The position numbers were made by a program, and so were the translations under genes. Of a stretch of DNA of 64,000 nucleotides, positions 8,730 through 16,862 are shown piece by piece. Within the stretch, counting starts at the first letter, position 1, and the number at the start of each line of letters is the position of its first letter. The notes below the pieces were generated by a model that was given only the letters and a program-made list of their open reading frames with translations, had not been told where the DNA came from and made no database searches. Source of the DNA: CAZTQN01 sp964615765 (GTDB lineage: Bacteria > Planctomycetota > Phycisphaerae > Phycisphaerales > UBA1924); assembly GCA_964615765.1 (NCBI GenBank), contig CAZTQN010000003.1:62001-126000 (forward strand), given 5' to 3'.

Positions 8730-9365
8730 ATGACCGCGTCCGAGCAACCTGCAAGCCGGGCCGGGCCTGCCAGCCGCTCCGGCGTGCCCCGGGGCCAGGA
8801 CGCCGCCGTCCCGCCGCCGGTCTTCGCGTCTCCCGGCCAGTTGCCCCGCGAGGATCCCGCCGATCCGTCGCTGCTGGCCGAGCTGCTGCCGACGTACGCG
8901 ATCGACGTCCCGTTCTGGACGCCGGGCCTGCGCCACACCGCCGCCGCGCTCGGTTGGCGCTGGCTCATCATGGGCCCGTGCCTGTTCGTCCTCGCGTTGC
9001 CGGCGGTCGCGATGCTGCACATGCCGTTCGTCGGCGCCGCACTCATCTCCTTGTGGGCGTGGCAGATCTGGGTGCTCGCGCTGGGCGTGGCGATCAGCCT
9101 CGGCGCGTGGGCTTACCGACGCGCCATCCGAGGCCGCACCGGCCCGTTCTGCATTCACTGCGGCTACGACCTCGACGGCGCGCCCCGGGAGGGTCGCTGC
9201 TCTGAGTGCGGACGGTTCTTCGTGCGCGGCATTTGGGAGGAATACCGCCGAGACCCCGCGTTCTTTCGCCGCCGCGTCGCCGCACTCCGAGAGTTGCCCG
9301 CGCTACCGGCCCTCGACATGCGCGGCCCCCAGCCGCCGCCGTCGTCATCCCCCGCGCAGCCCTGA
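8730..9365 (+). CDS. Membrane protein with C-terminal zinc ribbon
   Basis: 211 residues. A proline-rich N-terminal third precedes two hydrophobic segments (about 75-105 and 110-130). A zinc ribbon follows: CIHCGYDLDG ... CSECG, near residues 140-163. This CxxCGYDLxG ribbon next to membrane helices recurs at 13967-14383 and 50736-51815 in this window and is common in Planctomycetota proteins of unknown function. It starts with ATG 54 bp from the divergent ybjQ. No enzymatic motif is seen. Confidence 0.7.
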   Translation: MTASEQPASRAGPASRSGVPRGQDAAVPPPVFASPGQLPREDPADPSLLAELLPTYAIDVPFWTPGLRHTAAALGWRWLIMGPCLFVLALPAVAMLHMPFVGAALISLWAWQIWVLALGVAISLGAWAYRRAIRGRTGPFCIHCGYDLDGAPREGRCSECGRFFVRGIWEEYRRDPAFFRRRVAALRELPALPALDMRGPQPPPSSSPAQP

Positions 9366-9398
9366 CGCACGCTGAACCGGTCGCAGCACTCCGACGAC

Positions 9399-10004
9399 TT
9401 ACGCCATCGCCGGCGTAACCGCCTGCGCCCGCGAGCGCCGCCACCGCTGCACCACCCGCACGCCCACCACCAGCACGACCGCGACCAGCACGATCGCCAG
9501 CACCGGGGCGATCACCGCCACCACCGACGCCGCGACCGCCATGATGCTCTCGCCCGTCGAGATGATCGGGTTGCCCAGCCCGCCGGTCATGACGGTCGAC
9601 GCGGCCCTGGTCGCGACGCTCACCGTCTGCACCGCCGCCGCCGCCCCGCCGCCCGCGATGATCGCCAGGCCCCACTGCAGCAGCGGCCCCGCGCCGACGC
9701 CGTTGAACGTGACCTGACCAACCTGGCTCGCGGTCACGATCGTCCCCGCGATCACCGCCGCCGGCGTCGCCACCGTGTCCAGCACGTGGTCCAGCCACGG
9801 CACCTTGTACGCGACGATCTCCAGCACCGACGCCGTCGCCAGCGCGATCAGCGCCTCGGTCGACCCGAGAAACGCCAGATCGCTCGACACGCTGACGGCC
9901 CCGCTCCGCGCGGCGATCGACAGCACCAGCAGCGGGACAAACACCCGGAAGCCGCAGGCCGCCGAGAGCCCGATCCCCATCATCACCGCCAGCACCATGT
10001 CCAT
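9399..10004 (-). CDS. DUF4126 family membrane protein
   Basis: 201 residues, almost entirely hydrophobic with about five to six predicted membrane segments. The N-terminal MGIGLSAACGFRVFVPLL and the glycine-rich TGGLGNPIISTGE segment match my memory of the DUF4126 family, found mainly in planctomycetes and proteobacteria, function unknown. ATG at 10004 is chosen because GGAGG lies 5 nt upstream; the longer frame upstream is GC-driven. Its promoter region is shared with the divergent arsR promoter. Confidence 0.75.
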   Translation of the reverse strand: MDMVLAVMMGIGLSAACGFRVFVPLLVLSIAARSGAVSVSSDLAFLGSTEALIALATASVLEIVAYKVPWLDHVLDTVATPAAVIAGTIVTASQVGQVTFNGVGAGPLLQWGLAIIAGGGAAAAVQTVSVATRAASTVMTGGLGNPIISTGESIMAVAASVVAVIAPVLAIVLVAVVLVVGVRVVQRWRRSRAQAVTPAMA

Positions 10005-10106
10005 CGGAACCTCCACAGTCAACGCGTCAGCCGCGCCGCTCCACCGTAGTTCGGGATTCCGCCCCACCGGTTTCGCCTTCCCCTTGTGGTACGCCCCCCA
10101 CTGGAC

Positions 10107-10136
10107 TTGACATCCGCCCGGACCGATGTCAATACT
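10107..10136 (+). promoter_or_regulatory. arsR promoter with palindromic operator
   Basis: A perfect inverted repeat, TTGACATC (10107-10114) - 10 nt - GATGTCAA (10125-10132), covers the -35 TTGACA (10107-10112) and the start of a possible -10 AATACT (10131-10136, spacing 18 nt). Size and placement fit an ArsR/SmtB operator blocking RNA polymerase. The predicted start point (about 10143) falls at the two candidate arsR start codons, suggesting a leaderless mRNA. Confidence 0.6.
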
Positions 10137-10139
10137 TGC

Positions 10140-10568
10140 ATGTCCATGCAAACGTCCACCCCAGCCCGACCCGCCACGCCCAAGCAGGCCGCCACCTGCT
10201 GCTCGCCGGTCGACAACCTGCTGGACCCCACCCTGTTCAAGGCGTTCTCGGACCCAACGCGGGTGCGGCTCTTGGGCTGCCTGGCCAAGTGCGGCCGGCC
10301 GTGCTCGCTGGGCGAAGTCGCGGAGTGCTGCTCGGTTGACGTCTCGGTCGTGTCGCGCCACCTCGCCCTGCTGGCCCGCAGCGGCGTGCTCGAACCCACC
10401 CGCCGCGGACGCTCCGTGCTGTACCGCGTCCGCTACGCCGAACTCTCCCGCGCCTTGCGCGCCTTGGCCGACGCACTCGACGAGTGCGCCCCCGACCCGA
10501 GCGCCGCCGACTGCCCGGCCTGCTGCCCCTCGCCCACTTCGGAGACGACCGATGCCCCCTGCTGCTGA
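10140..10568 (+). CDS. arsR: ArsR/SmtB-family metalloregulator of the arsenic operon
   Basis: 142 residues from the ATG at 10140; an alternative ATG is at 10146. A winged-helix HTH is plain: LFKAFSDPTRVRLLGCLA, then VSVVSRHLALLARSGVLEP and the wing RRGRSVLYRV. Cysteines suited to binding trivalent arsenic are CC in the N-terminal arm (ATCCSP), CGRPC and ECC in the DNA-binding domain, and CPACC and CC at the C-terminus. By family knowledge it would leave its operator when arsenite binds, derepressing the genes behind it. It overlaps arsC by 17 nt. Confidence 0.88.
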   Translation: MSMQTSTPARPATPKQAATCCSPVDNLLDPTLFKAFSDPTRVRLLGCLAKCGRPCSLGEVAECCSVDVSVVSRHLALLARSGVLEPTRRGRSVLYRVRYAELSRALRALADALDECAPDPSAADCPACCPSPTSETTDAPCC

Positions 10569-11001
10569 GCGTCTGCGGATCCTGTTCCTCTGCACCGGCA
10601 ACTCGTGCCGAAGTCAGATGGCCGAGGGCTTCGCCCGGGCGCTCCGCGCCGACGTGCTCGACGCCCACTCCGCCGGCACCAACCCGCACGGCATGAACCG
10701 CCTGGCGATGCGCGTCATGAGCGAAGTCGGCGTCGATCTCTCCACCCACCATTCCAAAACCGTCGACGCGCTCGCCGCCATCCCCTTCGACGTCGTCGTC
10801 ACCGTCTGCGACTCGGCCCACGAGACGTGCCCCGTCTTCCCGTCGGGCGCTCGCATCGTGCACGTCCCGTTCGAAGACCCGCCGCGTCTTGCCAAGGGGG
10901 CCGCCTCGGACGAGGACGCCCTGCCGCACTACCGGCGCGTGCGCGATCAGATCCGCGCGTTCATCGAAACCCTGCCCGGCGCCCTGAAGCCCGCGCCTTG
11001 A
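10552..11001 (+). CDS. arsC: Arsenate reductase, low-molecular-weight phosphatase (thioredoxin-coupled) type
   Basis: 149 residues. The P-loop CTGNSCRSQMAEG places nucleophile Cys14, with Cys19 next to it; the redox pair is Cys86 and Cys93 in TVCDSAHETCP, equivalent to Cys10/Cys82/Cys89 of the S. aureus plasmid enzyme. It reduces As(V) to As(III) in the cytoplasm, using thioredoxin. The ATG has GGAGA 6 nt upstream and lies inside the end of arsR, so the two are translationally coupled. The product is then substrate for ArsM and cargo for the aquaglyceroporin downstream. Confidence 0.92.
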   Translation: MPPAAERLRILFLCTGNSCRSQMAEGFARALRADVLDAHSAGTNPHGMNRLAMRVMSEVGVDLSTHHSKTVDALAAIPFDVVVTVCDSAHETCPVFPSGARIVHVPFEDPPRLAKGAASDEDALPHYRRVRDQIRAFIETLPGALKPAP

Positions 11002-11014
11002 AGGAGGCCCGCTC

Positions 11015-11953
11015 ATGAACAGTTCCAACACCCCGTGCTGCTCCGATTCCTCGTGCTGCTCGCGCAAGGCCTCGGTCGCGCTCCCGGTCGCCGGGCCCGC
11101 GGCGGTCGCGCTCGCGCCCGCGGTTGACGAACGCTTCGCCGTGCGCGAGTCCGTCCGCCAGGGCTACGCCAAGATCGCCGACACCGGCTGCTGCGGCTCG
11201 GGCGGCGCGTGCTGCGGCCCGGCCCCCCTCGCGCCCGACGCCCTCGCCGAAGCCATCGGCTACTCCGCCGACGATCTCGCCGCCATCCCCGGCGGGGCCA
11301 ACATGGGTCTCTCCTGCGGCAACCCCACGGCGATCGCCGCCCTCCGCCCGGGCGAGACCGTGCTCGACCTCGGCTCCGGCGGCGGGTTCGACTGCTTCAT
11401 CGCCGGGCCCAAGGTCGGCCCCACCGGGCGCGTCATCGGCGTCGACATGACCCCCGAGATGCTCAGCAAGGCCCGCCGCAATACCGCCGCCTATCGCCAG
11501 CACTTCGGGCTCGACAACGTCGAGTTCCGTCTGGGCGAGATCGAATCCCTCCCCGTCGCCGACGCCAGCGTCGACGTGGTCCTCTCCAACTGCGTGCTCA
11601 ACCTCTCCAGCGACAAGCCGCGCGTCTGGCGCGAGATCGCCCGCGTCCTCCGCCCCGGCGGGCGCGTCGCCATCTCCGACATGGCCTTGCTCCGCCCGCT
11701 TCCCGCGGCGATCCTCGCCGACCTCGAAGCCCTCATCGGCTGCATCGCCGGGGCCGTGCCCGTTGAGGAAACCCGCGCCATGGCCGCCGCCGCCGGGCTC
11801 ACGAACATCGTGCTCACGCCCAAGCCCGCGTACGTCTCCACGCTCGCGGGCGCCAGCGACCCGCTGGTCGCGCGCCTGCGCGATCTCCTCCCCGGCCGGG
11901 CCGATCCCAACACCTACATCACCAGCCTCGACATCGCGGCGGTGAAGCCGTGA
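11015..11953 (+). CDS. arsM: Arsenite S-adenosylmethionine methyltransferase
   Basis: 312 residues. SAM motif VLDLGSGGGFD (117-127) and the ArsM arsenite-binding cysteines: Cys101 in GLSCGNP, Cys193 in SNCVLNL, Cys243 in IGCIAGA. Two further Cys-rich patches are N-terminal (CCSDSSCC at 8-15; CCGSGGACC at 59-67), the second common in bacterial ArsM, the first unusual. It methylates As(III) to mono- and dimethyl or volatile forms. A strong AAGGAGG sits 7 nt before the ATG and overlaps the arsC stop codon. Its stop overlaps the next start by 4 bp. Confidence 0.92.
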   Translation: MNSSNTPCCSDSSCCSRKASVALPVAGPAAVALAPAVDERFAVRESVRQGYAKIADTGCCGSGGACCGPAPLAPDALAEAIGYSADDLAAIPGGANMGLSCGNPTAIAALRPGETVLDLGSGGGFDCFIAGPKVGPTGRVIGVDMTPEMLSKARRNTAAYRQHFGLDNVEFRLGEIESLPVADASVDVVLSNCVLNLSSDKPRVWREIARVLRPGGRVAISDMALLRPLPAAILADLEALIGCIAGAVPVEETRAMAAAAGLTNIVLTPKPAYVSTLAGASDPLVARLRDLLPGRADPNTYITSLDIAAVKP

Positions 11954-12621
11954 ATCGACTCTTCGCCGAGTTCCTCGGCACCTTCTTCCTCGTCTTCGCC
12001 GGCACCGGCGCCATCGTCATCAACCACGCCTCGGGCGGCGCGATCACGCACGTCGGGATCGCACTGACCTTCGGCCTGGTCGTCATGGCCCTCATCTACA
12101 CCCTGGGCGACATCTCCGGGGCTCACCTCAACCCCGCCGTCACGTCCGCCTTCGCCCTCGCCGGGCGCTTCCCGCTGCGCGACGTGCCGGGCTACCTCAT
12201 CGCCCAACTCGCCGGGGCGGCGAGCGCCTCGCTCACACTCCGCGCCCTGTTCCCGGAAACGCCCACGCTTGGTCAGACGCTCCCCACCGGCCCCGTCGAG
12301 CGGGCCGTGATCTTCGAAACCCTGCTCACGTTCTTCCTGATGCTCGTGATCCTCGCCGTCTCGTCCGGCCCGAAGGAACGCGGCATCATGGCCGGGATCG
12401 CCGTGGGCGGCACAGTGGCGCTGGAAGCCCTGTTCGCGGGCCCGATCACGGGCGCGTCGATGAACCCGGCCCGCTCGCTCGCGCCCGCCGTTGTCTCCGG
12501 GCAGACGCAGCACCTGTGGGTCTACCTCGCCGCGCCAACGCTCGGGGCCGCGCTCGCCGTGCCGGCCTTTCGATTGCTCACCACGCGCCCGGCCCACCCG
12601 GCCCCGGCCAGCGCCGCTTAG
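11950..12621 (+). CDS. aqpS: MIP-family aquaglyceroporin (AqpS-like, arsenite channel)
   Basis: 223 residues with six membrane segments and both NPA half-helices: HLNPAV (Asn61) and SMNPAR (Asn172). Starts with GTG overlapping the arsM stop (GTGA). Aquaglyceroporins pass uncharged As(OH)3; AqpS in the Sinorhizobium ars operon exports the arsenite made by ArsC. No ArsB or Acr3 pump is in this operon, so the channel is the only visible exit. Its stop codon TAG (12619-12621) overlaps the stop of the convergent barrel gene. Confidence 0.88.
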   Translation: MNRLFAEFLGTFFLVFAGTGAIVINHASGGAITHVGIALTFGLVVMALIYTLGDISGAHLNPAVTSAFALAGRFPLRDVPGYLIAQLAGAASASLTLRALFPETPTLGQTLPTGPVERAVIFETLLTFFLMLVILAVSSGPKERGIMAGIAVGGTVALEALFAGPITGASMNPARSLAPAVVSGQTQHLWVYLAAPTLGAALAVPAFRLLTTRPAHPAPASAA

Positions 12622-13502
12622 AACAGAATCCGCAGCCCGACGCTGACGATCACGCTCGAACTCGGTCGCTCGTCAACGTCGCGCACCACGCCCCAGCCGA
12701 CGGTCGCCTCGAGCGCGAACTCGCGGGCCTCGTACAGAATGCCCGGGCCGAGCGTGATCTCGTTGTCGCCGTTGGTCTCGTACACCCCGTTCAGTTCCGC
12801 CGTCAGGTACCACGACGCGTGCGTGTCCGCCTCGTACTGCTCGGGGGCGAGGCGGAACAGGTACGCGGTGTCGTAGAAGAGCGCGTCGGCCTCGCCGTCG
12901 CCGGCCCGGGTGGTGAACGGCTCGCCGTCGGTGTTGAACTTGTACTGCAAGGCCTGGTTGAACCCGTGCCGCCCGAGGATGGCGGTCACGACGCCGCCGA
13001 CGATCGGGTCGACGCCCTTGCTGGAAAACTCGTCGTCGTACGTCGGGATCTCGACCCCGCCGATGAGCGCGACGCGCACGGAATCGACCGGTCCCAGGTC
13101 CCACTGCCACGGGCGCCACTTGGCCGACAGCGTGATGTCATTGACGCCGAAGGAGCGGTCGAGCCCACCGCCGCCCCCAGCCCCGCCCGCGGCTGCGTTC
13201 GCGCTCTCGTACGACAGCGGCACGCTCAGCGACAGCGACACATCGCGCGACAGCCCGTACGTCAGGGCCGTCGTCGTCAGTACCTTGTCGATCTCGCGCC
13301 GCTCCGGCGAGGGATCCCGCGACAGCCGCAGATACTGCACGCGCGTGCGCAGGTACCAGTTCCCCTCCGCCGGCTGCGTCGCGGCGGGCGTGTGCGTCGC
13401 CTCCTGACCGAATGCGAGCCCGCCAAGCCCGCACACGCCCAGCCCCCCCACCGCCGCCAAGATCACCCCAGCCCGACCGCCCGATCGCGTGCGTCCCGGC
13501 AT
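12618..13502 (-). CDS. Outer-membrane beta-barrel (transporter-like) protein
   Basis: 294 residues with a signal peptide (basic MPGRTRSGGR, hydrophobic stretch, cleavage near AFGQE). The rest shows alternating beta-strand patterns, aromatic girdles and a terminal phenylalanine (VGLRILF), as in outer-membrane barrels of the MetA-pathway/phenol-degradation-like transporter family. ATG at 13502 has GGGAGA upstream. It follows the heavy-metal lipoprotein by 15 bp and is probably in the same operon. Its stop overlaps the stop of aqpS on the other strand. The specific substrate cannot be told; metal or hydrophobic solute export is speculation. Confidence 0.7.
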   Translation of the reverse strand: MPGRTRSGGRAGVILAAVGGLGVCGLGGLAFGQEATHTPAATQPAEGNWYLRTRVQYLRLSRDPSPERREIDKVLTTTALTYGLSRDVSLSLSVPLSYESANAAAGGAGGGGGLDRSFGVNDITLSAKWRPWQWDLGPVDSVRVALIGGVEIPTYDDEFSSKGVDPIVGGVVTAILGRHGFNQALQYKFNTDGEPFTTRAGDGEADALFYDTAYLFRLAPEQYEADTHASWYLTAELNGVYETNGDNEITLGPGILYEAREFALEATVGWGVVRDVDERPSSSVIVSVGLRILF

Positions 13503-13517
13503 GCGCTCTCCCGTCAA

Positions 13518-13889
13518 TCACGGCACCCGGATGCTGACCAGCGTGAACCCCGAGCCGTCCACGGCCCGCTTCAGCTCCGCCGTGCTGGGCCGATCCGCGT
13601 CCGCGAGGGCCACGCTGACCTCCCCGCTGGACATATCGACCTTCACGTCGCGCACGCCGCGCACTTCCATCAACTGCTTGTCGACGTTGTTGGCGCACAG
13701 CGGGCACGACATCCCATGCACGACCAGCGTGGCGCTGGAGGCCTCGATCGGGTCGTCATTGACGACGACCGCGCTTCGGCTCGCTCCGCCGCTCCCCGCC
13801 CCGCCCCCCGCCCCGCCCGCGCACCCGCCCGCCGTCATCGCGCCAAGCACCGCCGCCAGCAGCAGCGCACTCCGTGTTCCGGTATTCAT
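13518..13889 (-). CDS. Lipoprotein with heavy-metal-associated (HMA) domain
   Basis: 123 residues. Signal sequence and lipobox MTAGGC (Cys23), a Gly/Ser-rich linker, then an HMA ferredoxin-like fold with the metal site GMSCPLCANNV (Cys61/Cys64... spacing CxxC as printed, CPLC) and the closing GFTLVSIRV. Such domains carry Cu(I) or other soft metals; here it would be anchored outside the cytoplasm, unlike CopZ. AGGAG sits 7 nt before the ATG, inside a hairpin (13896-13913). Operon with the barrel protein downstream. Confidence 0.82.
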   Translation of the reverse strand: MNTGTRSALLLAAVLGAMTAGGCAGGAGGGAGSGGASRSAVVVNDDPIEASSATLVVHGMSCPLCANNVDKQLMEVRGVRDVKVDMSSGEVSVALADADRPSTAELKRAVDGSGFTLVSIRVP

Positions 13890-13895
13890 GGCGAT

Positions 13896-13913
13896 TCTCC
13901 TGGTCACAGGAGA
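13896..13913 (-). promoter_or_regulatory. Hairpin that hides the ribosome-binding site of the HMA lipoprotein gene
   Basis: On the minus strand TCTCCTG-TGAC-CAGGAGA forms a perfect 7-bp stem with a 4-nt loop. The 3' arm contains the AGGAG Shine-Dalgarno of the gene starting at 13889. Translation may therefore depend on opening this stem; regulation is inferred, the pairing is seen. Confidence 0.5.
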
Positions 13914-13966
13914 TGCTACCAGAACCAGCCCGTCCGGTTGACCCCCGAGCGGATGAACACGCGCGC

Positions 13967-14383
13967 TCACAGCACCGTGCGGTTCCGCGGCTTGCCCGTC
14001 GGGATCGCGATCAGCGGTTCCACCGGCGGCTCCCGCCCAGACCCCGGCCCGCACCAGTCCGCCCCGCACTCCGGGCACGACAGGCCCGCCGGGTTCAACC
14101 CGCGCAGGTCATACCCGCACCGCTGGCACTCATGCTCCCGCGCCCGTCGCGGCAGGCACGCGATGTAAAACCCTACCACCCCCACCAGCACCACGTACGG
14201 CCAATACAGGATGAGAATGTGCTTGTACTGCGGCGACAGCTTCTCGCCCCAGGCCATATACACCCGGTACATCCCCGCCAGCACGATCAACCCGCCCGTC
14301 ACGACCGCGAACGCCGGCCACCGCCGACGCCACCGCATCGCCAGCGCCCACACCAGCACGGAATAGATCACCGGCAGGATCAC
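13967..14383 (-). CDS. Small membrane protein with zinc ribbon
   Basis: 138 residues from a GTG start. Three hydrophobic segments (about 1-16, 24-42, 56-76) are followed by CQRCGYDLRGLNPAGLSCPECG, a four-cysteine zinc ribbon of the same type as in the proteins at 8730 and 50736. No catalytic motif. Function unknown. The start is uncertain: GAGGA is 11 nt upstream of the GTG. Confidence 0.65.
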   Translation of the reverse strand: MILPVIYSVLVWALAMRWRRRWPAFAVVTGGLIVLAGMYRVYMAWGEKLSPQYKHILILYWPYVVLVGVVGFYIACLPRRAREHECQRCGYDLRGLNPAGLSCPECGADWCGPGSGREPPVEPLIAIPTGKPRNRTVL

Positions 14384-14583
14384 GCGACGTCACATCCTCG
14401 CAGCACGCCCGAGCGCCCGATCGCAACGACACCGCGGCCGGTCGTCCAGGCCGCGCCCCGCACGCCCCGTGCCAACTGTACGGTTTTCGCCCCGCCCCGC
14501 CCGTCGGGTTCAGCGGATACGCCGGTCATCTTCACCGATTCACCCGGGGCCCGCCCAAGCCGCGCTGCATCGCCCGGCCCACT

Positions 14584-15684
14584 TCACCGACCGGCTTTGA
14601 AGAACGTCTTGAGCGCGTCGAAGATGTCGTCGCGCCCGTTCACGCGGCAGGTGACGACCTTGACCGCCTCCGGCTCGCCCGCGCCGAACGCGTCGCGCAG
14701 CACGCCGATGAACGACCCCGAGCCGTACGGGCTGGAAACCTGGCAGTAGCCGAACATGTTGCACGCGCCCAGCAGCTTCTGCTTCAGCAGCTGCACGCAC
14801 AGGCGGTTGTCCGCCTCGGACGAGTTGTCCCCGTCGCTGAAGTGGAACAGGTAGATGTTCCAGTCGGCCGGGTCATAGTGGGCGGCGAGCAGTTCGTCGC
14901 ACTTGGTCAGCGCGGAACTGATCCGCGTCCCGCCGTCCTCGCGCACGCTGAAGAACGTCTTGCGGTCGACCTCTTGCGCGGCGACGTCGTGCACGATGAA
15001 GCGGCTCTCGACGCCCTCGTAGTTCCGCCGCAGCCACGCGTCGATCCAGAACGCCGTGAGCCGCACCAGTTCCTTCTGCTCGTCACCCATCGAGCCCGAC
15101 ACGTCCATCATGTACACGATCAGCGCGTTGCTCTGCGGCTTCTTGACCTCAACCCACGAGCGGTACCGCATGTCCCGCTTGATCGGGATGATGACCGGGT
15201 CCTCCGGGTTGTACGTGCCCAGCGAGAGCTGCCGCTTGAGCGCTTCCTTGTACGACCGCTTGAAGTGGCGCAGCCCCGCCGGCCCGACGGGGCGGATGCC
15301 GGAGTACTTGTCGCGCGTGGTCGTGATCTGGTGCTGACCCTTGGGCTGGATGCGCGGGAGCTGCAGTTCTTCGCCCAGGATGTCCGCGAGTTCTTCCAGC
15401 GAGACGTCGACCTCAAGCACGTGCTTGCCCGGCTGGTCGCCGCCCCCCTGCTTGCCGGAGCCGACGGAGTCCCCCTCGTCCCCCTCGCCCATGCCCACGC
15501 CGCCGGAGTTGTCGCCGTAGCGGAACGTGGGGATGTCGATGTCGTGCACGGGCACGGCGACGAAGCGATCGCCCTCGCGCCCGATGAAGTCGCCGCGCGA
15601 GATGAACCGCCGAAGATCGCGCCGGATCTTGCCCCGGACGATCTGGCGGAACCGCTGGTGATCTTGTTCGATCTTGTTGACCAT
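14584..15684 (-). CDS. YeaH/YhbH family (DUF444) protein with VWA-like domain
   Basis: 366 residues. Recognised by KIEQDHQRFRQIVRGKIR at the start, YRSWVEVKKPQSNA before the core, and a MIDAS-like metal site DVSGSMGD in a von Willebrand A-type fold, then HFSDGDN. In Enterobacteria and Bacillus this family is linked to the PrkA/YeaG serine kinase and SpoVR in stress and sporulation; neither partner gene is present here. ATG at 15684 matches where family similarity starts; an in-frame GTG at 15741 would add 19 residues and lacks a Shine-Dalgarno. Confidence 0.85.
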   Translation of the reverse strand: MVNKIEQDHQRFRQIVRGKIRRDLRRFISRGDFIGREGDRFVAVPVHDIDIPTFRYGDNSGGVGMGEGDEGDSVGSGKQGGGDQPGKHVLEVDVSLEELADILGEELQLPRIQPKGQHQITTTRDKYSGIRPVGPAGLRHFKRSYKEALKRQLSLGTYNPEDPVIIPIKRDMRYRSWVEVKKPQSNALIVYMMDVSGSMGDEQKELVRLTAFWIDAWLRRNYEGVESRFIVHDVAAQEVDRKTFFSVREDGGTRISSALTKCDELLAAHYDPADWNIYLFHFSDGDNSSEADNRLCVQLLKQKLLGACNMFGYCQVSSPYGSGSFIGVLRDAFGAGEPEAVKVVTCRVNGRDDIFDALKTFFKAGR

Positions 15685-15809
15685 CGCGTCCGTGCCCAGC
15701 CTCTCCGTCGTGTTCGAGCCCGAGTCAAGCGTGCGATTCACCCGGCGTCCGCAGCGGGCGCCCGGGGAGATACATCGGCCCCGCCGCCCCCCCCGCCCGC
15801 CCGCAATGC

Positions 15810-16862
15810 TCAGGTTCCCCCACTGCCCGGTACGCCCCGCGTTCCGCCCGGTTCTGACGCTCCGTTATCGGCCGGCGCCCCTCGGCTTGGCGCGGCTCGC
15901 GACGCCGATCCGCCTTCACCCGCCCGTTTCACCCGCTTCATCACCCACAGCATGGCCGCAATTCCCAGCGGGAGCCCCAGCGCGATCTCCAGCCCCCGGT
16001 TCAGCCCGTCGGCGATCAGCCCGCTCGTCAGCGCGTCGCGTCCGCCAGCCCACGCCGAGGTCAGCCCGACAACCCACTCGCGCAGCCCGATCTGCACGGG
16101 CGAGAGCATCGCCGCCTCGCTCGCCGCGGCGACCGTCGCGCTCGTCCACGCGTCGATGGGCTTCCCGATGATCCCGAACACCAGCGCGTACCGCCCCGCC
16201 CACGCGAGAATATCGACATACCGGAGCCCGGCGCAGGCCCCCCACCGCCACGCGCCGTTCGGGCGTCGAGCCCGCAGCGCCAACGTGACGCCCGCGAGGA
16301 TCAGCGCCGGGGCCGCGATGGCGCCCGCCGCCGCCCACCCGCCGCTCCCGCGCGACACCCACAGCGCCCCCAGCAGCATCGCCACCGCCACCCCCGCGCA
16401 CGCCAGCACCGAGGCCAGCACCTTCACGCTGTCGCCGATCGCGATCCCGTTGACGGCTTTGTGATACGCCACGCGCCCCGCCAGCCCCGGACGCAGCGGC
16501 AGGTTGTTCAGCAGCCACCCGCTGGTGATGAGCGCCAGCATCTCGAAGTACCCAACGCGCCCGTACCGGGCCGTCATCACCCAGAACGCGCCCGCGACGC
16601 TCGCCAGGTTCACCAGCGTCAGGCCGACGAGTGCGAGGACCATCCACGCCGGGCTGTCCGTCGCGGTGTTGAGGGCCGCTCGGGCCGCCGGTCCGTCGTT
16701 GAACACCACCACGCCCGCCGCCGCAAGGAGCGCCAAGCCCAGCACGAACACGACCGCCGCACGCACGCGTCCGGCCCGGCGGCGCTCGGCGCGATCAGCC
16801 ACGGCCCGCGCCATCGGGCGCGCGACGCCGCCGCCCGATGCTTCAGGGCGATTGCTGCTCAT
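15810..16862 (-). CDS. Flippase-like integral membrane protein (UPF0104/AglD-like)
   Basis: 350 residues, with seven to eight hydrophobic segments between residues 35 and 310 and a charged, disordered tail. The motif LITSGWLLNNLPLRPGLAGR resembles the conserved N-PLR-G-R segment of UPF0104 / lysylphosphatidylglycerol synthase-transmembrane-like flippases. ATG at 16862 overlaps the end of the TPR gene by 20 nt, implying translational coupling; ATG at 16814 is an alternative. The role is unknown; lipid or glycolipid handling is inferred from the family. Confidence 0.6.
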   Translation of the reverse strand: MSSNRPEASGGGVARPMARAVADRAERRRAGRVRAAVVFVLGLALLAAAGVVVFNDGPAARAALNTATDSPAWMVLALVGLTLVNLASVAGAFWVMTARYGRVGYFEMLALITSGWLLNNLPLRPGLAGRVAYHKAVNGIAIGDSVKVLASVLACAGVAVAMLLGALWVSRGSGGWAAAGAIAAPALILAGVTLALRARRPNGAWRWGACAGLRYVDILAWAGRYALVFGIIGKPIDAWTSATVAAASEAAMLSPVQIGLREWVVGLTSAWAGGRDALTSGLIADGLNRGLEIALGLPLGIAAMLWVMKRVKRAGEGGSASRAAPSRGAPADNGASEPGGTRGVPGSGGT

